NCBI GenBank assembly: GCA_050292445.1 | Contig: JBNKLQ010000311.1 | Location: 1 to 6,555 of the forward strand | Origin: Leptofilum sp050292445 | GTDB taxonomy: Bacteria; Chloroflexota; Anaerolineae; Promineifilales; Promineifilaceae | DNA: 6,555 nucleotides | Direction of reading: 5' to 3' | Shown here: positions 5,997 through 6,555 of the stretch, one piece after another | Numbering within the stretch: the first letter of the stretch is position 1 | Layout of the letters: each line of letters starts with the position of its first letter | Made by a program: the position numbers and the translations under genes | The notes under the pieces: generated by a model | Seen by the model: only the letters and a program-made list of their open reading frames with translations | The model's database searches: none | What the model was told of the DNA's origin: nothing

Positions 5997-6555
5997 TCAA
6001 AGAATTTCAATCACCCCCCGATTGCCATCTACCTGCACCCGTTGACCGGTTTGCAAGGTGCTGGTTGCCTCACGCACGCCCACAACGGCCGGGATGCCAT
6101 ATTCTCGCGCCACCACAGAGCCGTGTGTTAGGCTGCCGCCCACCTCCATGATCAGACCGCCAGCATTGATGAACAGCGGTGTCCAACCGGGATCGGTAAA
6201 AGGTGCGACCAAAATCTCTCCAGGGTTGAGGGCTTCTGTTTGTGGATCATGAACGACGCGAACAATGCCCTCGATGACGCCGGGGGAGACTGGATTGCCC
6301 AGCAGCGCGCCGGGCGGAGCATTCTCCACATGATACTGGACCACCGGCGACTCGCCATCGCTGGTGACCACCAGCGGCGGGGTAAGTTTTTGATAGTGGG
6401 CCAGATCAGCCCGGCGTTGGGGAATTACGGCCGTAATCCTCTCACCCTCCTCCTCCCAAAGCGCCAAAAGCTCTTCCCAAGTCAAAAACCAGATGTCATC
6501 AGGGCAGGCAAGTTTGCCATTGGCGGTCAGCACAGAGGCATTTTGCAGCAAAATT
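5997..6555 (-). CDS. PEP-utilising phosphotransferase, C-terminal part (rifampin phosphotransferase-like)
   Basis: The visible 185 residues are the 3' end of a larger gene entering from the right edge. The stretch GKLACPDDIWFLTWEEL followed by a charged helix resembles the helical segment before the swivelling domain in PEP synthase and Rph-type enzymes. The phosphohistidine (mobile) domain follows: GNPVSPGVIEGIVRVV and then GGSLTHGSVVAREYGIPAVVGV, whose His, encoded at about 6125-6123, carries the phosphate. The protein ends directly after this domain. Canonical PEP synthase and pyruvate phosphate dikinase continue into a PEP-binding barrel, so an Rph-like order (ATP-grasp, substrate, His domain last) fits better. 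Rph enzymes inactivate rifamycins, but most homologues have unknown substrates and the substrate domain is outside this window. The TTG at 6551 is internal, not a start. It converges on the glycosyltransferase gene with only 8 nt between stops. Confidence 0.88.
   Translation of the reverse strand, partial: ILLQNASVLTANGKLACPDDIWFLTWEELLALWEEEGERITAVIPQRRADLAHYQKLTPPLVVTSDGESPVVQYHVENAPPGALLGNPVSPGVIEGIVRVVHDPQTEALNPGEILVAPFTDPGWTPLFINAGGLIMEVGGSLTHGSVVAREYGIPAVVGVREATSTLQTGQRVQVDGNRGVIEIL

Larger units (their letters stand above)
1620..6434. repeat. Dispersed palindromic octamer ACGGCCGT, 12 exact copies
   Basis: Exact copies begin at 1620, 1952, 2059, 2337, 2643, 2697, 2851, 4595, 5227, 5442, 5943 and 6427. 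Chance would give about 0.1 copy in a stretch of this length. Near misses include ACGGCCGA at 3051 and 3468, GCGGCCGT near 5687 and ACGGCCGG near 6084. Several copies have longer symmetry, for example AACGGCCGTT at 4594, 5226 and 5942. All lie in coding sequence, in all three reading frames. None occurs in 1-1619, which includes selD. The pattern resembles HIP1 (GCGATCGC) of cyanobacteria; its function here is unknown. Confidence 0.85.

Noticed and set aside
6549..6551. TTG as start codon of the phosphotransferase gene
   Set aside because: The frame stays open to the window edge and the residues on both sides continue the family's helical segment, so this is an internal leucine codon.

Overview
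This window reads as ordinary chromosomal DNA of a free-living bacterium, carrying six genes plus a CAGAG-type hairpin repeat and a dense octamer repeat. A transmembrane Ser/Thr kinase with an outer TPR-like region, an M50-like membrane protease, alanine-rich coding sequence, long CAGAG-type intergenic hairpins and a HIP1-like palindrome together suggest an environmental lineage such as Chloroflexota. That assignment is an inference from style only; no marker gene in the window proves it.

Layout. Positions 1-828 (minus strand) hold the first 276 codons of selD, selenide water dikinase, which runs off the left edge. A 223-nt A/T-rich spacer separates it from a divergent gene at 1052-2860: a complete membrane-bound Ser/Thr protein kinase. 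The kinase has a clean sigma70-type promoter placed so that its mRNA should be leaderless. Its stop codon lies inside a 16-bp perfect palindrome followed by a T run. A 148-nt spacer (2861-3008) follows, largely occupied by an imperfect inverted repeat made of four CAGAG and four CTCTG modules at about 10-nt spacing. Next comes a same-strand group: tpiA (3009-3764, complete, strong Shine-Dalgarno), an Imm5-like alanine-rich protein (3764-4234, start overlapping the tpiA stop), an M50-like membrane metalloprotease (4244-5056) and a family 2 glycosyltransferase (5104-5988). Converging on it with an 8-nt gap is the 3' end of a PEP-utilising phosphotransferase (5997 to beyond 6555, minus strand).

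How the genes relate. Only tpiA and the Imm5-like gene are tightly linked (TAATG overlap), and the protease follows 9 nt later, so these three are probably co-transcribed; the glycosyltransferase may be the last member. The products do not form a recognisable single pathway: glycolysis, a possible orphan immunity protein, membrane proteolysis and surface glycan synthesis.

Most unusual signal. The octamer ACGGCCGT occurs 12 times exactly between 1620 and 6434, and not at all in the selD end. In coding sequence it is read in all three frames, four times each (Thr-Ala-Val, Arg-Pro, Gly-Arg). This points to selection or mutation acting on DNA rather than on protein, as in the cyanobacterial HIP1 repeat. 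I see no CRISPR array, insertion sequence, tRNA, rRNA or obvious new multi-gene defence system.
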